From assembly GCA_015232935.1 (NCBI GenBank), contig JADFYT010000020.1, forward strand, positions 1-15,332: DNA of 15,332 bases, given 5' to 3'. Both the position numbers and the translations under genes were made by a program. Source of the stretch: Desulfamplus sp. (lineage in GTDB: Bacteria; Desulfobacterota; Desulfobacteria; Desulfobacterales; Desulfobacteraceae). The notes under the pieces are model-generated. The model had not been told where the DNA came from, ran no database searches, and saw only the letters and a list, made by a program, of their open reading frames with translations. This document shows, one piece after another, positions 14,490 to 15,332 of this stretch (its first letter is position 1; each line of letters starts with the position of its first letter).

Positions 14490-14552
14490 GTCATGGCCAT
14501 ATGTTGACCGCTCCGGATCATGAAAATCAAAATACATTTACCGTGAAAATGA
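14490..14552 (+). repeat. Dispersed palindromic element, copy C
   Basis: The most diverged copy, about 48 bp upstream of the histidine kinase ATG. TCATGGCCAT at 14491-14500 and GGATCATGAAAATC from 14515 align without gaps to copy B. Over the 50 bases from the first core, about 38 match copy B by eye. The third core is degenerate (ACCGTG at 14540-14545). Orientation relative to the gene is the same as copy A. Confidence 0.7.
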
Positions 14553-15109
14553 CTATCATTTTTATATTTGGGGGTGATTGATACATGTCAATCATGCTCG
14601 TTTAAGTAAGTTCTCAATAAGTCAGGGTAAGCATTAAAAATGCTAAATCTGTTAATGGCAAAGTGTAGGAAAATACAAATAGAGTGCGGGAAAATACTAC
14701 AGTGTCCTGAAATGTGTCACTGGCAGGGCTATCCACATGCTATTAAATGCCTGGCTACTCTGGATCACCTTTTAACTGTGGTATATTTCAACACTTGCGA
14801 AAAATTAATATAACAAACTCCATATGCTTTTTCAAATCAAAAAAATATTATAAAATCAATATGTTTTAATCTTTGATTCCAATATTTTTCTGGATGGTAC
14901 TCTTCTTGCTCTTTATTAAATCATAAAACGGAAACATGAAATAGAACTTCAAAAAAAGGCATGTTTCATTGCTCGCTTTACATTTTCGAGAGATAAAATG
15001 AATTTTTAAGTTTAAAAGTTAGCATGTTGACAAAAAATAATTATGAACAAACGCCCTGTTGATGTATGTTGAGTCCCAAACAACAAAATGCATAAAAGGT
15101 ACTAAGCTC
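14553..15109. other. AT-rich gene-poor stretch
   Basis: About 550 bp between the histidine kinase upstream region and the right-hand ORF. It holds one doubtful small Cys-rich ORF (14640-14813) and an 8-bp inverted repeat, GAAACATG at 14931-14938 with CATGTTTC at 14960-14967. It is richer in A and T than the flanking genes. I see no RNA gene, clear promoter pair or terminator. The composition and neighbouring HTH ORF would fit the flank of a mobile element. Confidence 0.5.
14640..14813 (+). CDS. Possible 57-aa Cys-rich ORF
   Basis: Short ORF with ATG at 14640 and TAA at 14811-14813. It has six Cys (C9, C16, C22, C26, C37, C53), including CPEMCHW. An imperfect 15-bp direct repeat (14662-14676 and 14683-14697, 14 of 15 matching, 21-bp offset) lies inside it. 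The nearest purine-rich site (AGGG, 14624-14627) is 12 bases before the ATG, which is weak. The Cys pairs suggest a small metal-binding protein or a fragment of a larger one, but chance is as likely. Confidence 0.2.
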   Translation: MLNLLMAKCRKIQIECGKILQCPEMCHWQGYPHAIKCLATLDHLLTVVYFNTCEKLI

Positions 15110-15332
15110 ATGAAAAAAGTTAATGCAAGCTGTCTTGGGTCTACAAGAAAGCCATTTGTACGTCGAAAGGATCTGACCGAATCAATTAGAGCCCACATTG
15201 CCATTAACGCATATTTGGCTCAAGAATATTCTCAATGGGGCAGAATCACCGCAATCGCTGAAGAATATGGAGTGTCTCGCCCATTTGTTTACGGTACTGT
15301 ATCCACATTGAGAGAAACATTATCAGTGACAT
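15110..15332 (+). CDS. Helix-turn-helix protein, possibly transposase N-terminus (3' truncated)
   Basis: An ORF open to the right edge of the window; 74 residues are visible from the ATG at 15110. An in-frame ATG at 15062 would add 16 residues, but neither has a strong ribosome site (AAAGG about 10 bases before 15110). After a basic N-terminus (KPFVRRKDLTESIRAHIAIN) comes RITAIAEEYGVSRPFVY, a good helix-turn-helix pattern of the kind found at the start of many transposases and some regulators. The AT-rich flank fits a mobile element, but no terminal repeats or catalytic residues can be seen, so a regulator is not excluded. Confidence 0.55.
   Translation, partial: MKKVNASCLGSTRKPFVRRKDLTESIRAHIAINAYLAQEYSQWGRITAIAEEYGVSRPFVYGTVSTLRETLSVT

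Noticed and set aside
15027..15055. TTGACA at 15027-15032 as a -35 box before the HTH ORF
   Set aside because: No -10-like hexamer lies 16-18 bases downstream.
15019..15204. 61-aa ORF on - at the right end
   Set aside because: It is opposite the + strand frame that carries a helix-turn-helix pattern and stays open to the edge; the - ORF has no ribosome site.

Overview
The window looks like a chromosomal segment of an anaerobic deltaproteobacterium (Desulfobacterota, probably Desulfobacterales). This rests on the gene order xseA-xseB-ispA-dxs-tlyA, on a periplasmic Tat-exported iron-sulfur protein paired with a small cytochrome-b-like membrane protein, on a short malic enzyme, and on moderately AT-rich coding DNA. 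The assignment is inference from gene content; no 16S or other marker is present.

Left part (1-7237, all + strand): a housekeeping run. It starts inside xseA, followed by xseB (exonuclease VII), ispA and dxs (isoprenoid precursor synthesis), tlyA (S4-domain rRNA methyltransferase) and an EF-G-like translational GTPase of the EF-G-2 type. Spacings from xseA to tlyA are 5 to 22 bp, so these five are probably one transcript. A 10-bp perfect hairpin follows the EF-G gene, then an unrecognised 95-aa basic protein.

Middle part (7826-10778, - strand): a malic enzyme, then a two-gene electron-transfer unit (Tat four-cluster ferredoxin subunit plus membrane protein), resembling the beta and gamma subunits of a formate-dehydrogenase-type enzyme but with no catalytic subunit in view.

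Right part (10920-15332): a metallophosphoesterase on + meets, stop codon against stop codon, a - strand gene for a degenerate receiver fused to a Ser/Thr protein kinase. Upstream of the kinase on the same strand lies a soluble PAS histidine kinase. These could form a small signalling module. The last ~850 bp are AT-rich and gene-poor, ending in a truncated helix-turn-helix ORF that may belong to a mobile element.

Two features run through the window. First, an ~65-85 bp palindrome-rich element occurs three times, upstream of the malic enzyme, the kinase and the histidine kinase. Second, four otherwise conserved genes (xseA, ispA, dxs, the kinase) carry short in-frame direct repeats (period 18, 24 or 39 bp) in loop or linker positions, as if the genome tolerates or promotes in-frame minisatellite growth inside housekeeping genes. 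I saw no rRNA, tRNA or CRISPR array.
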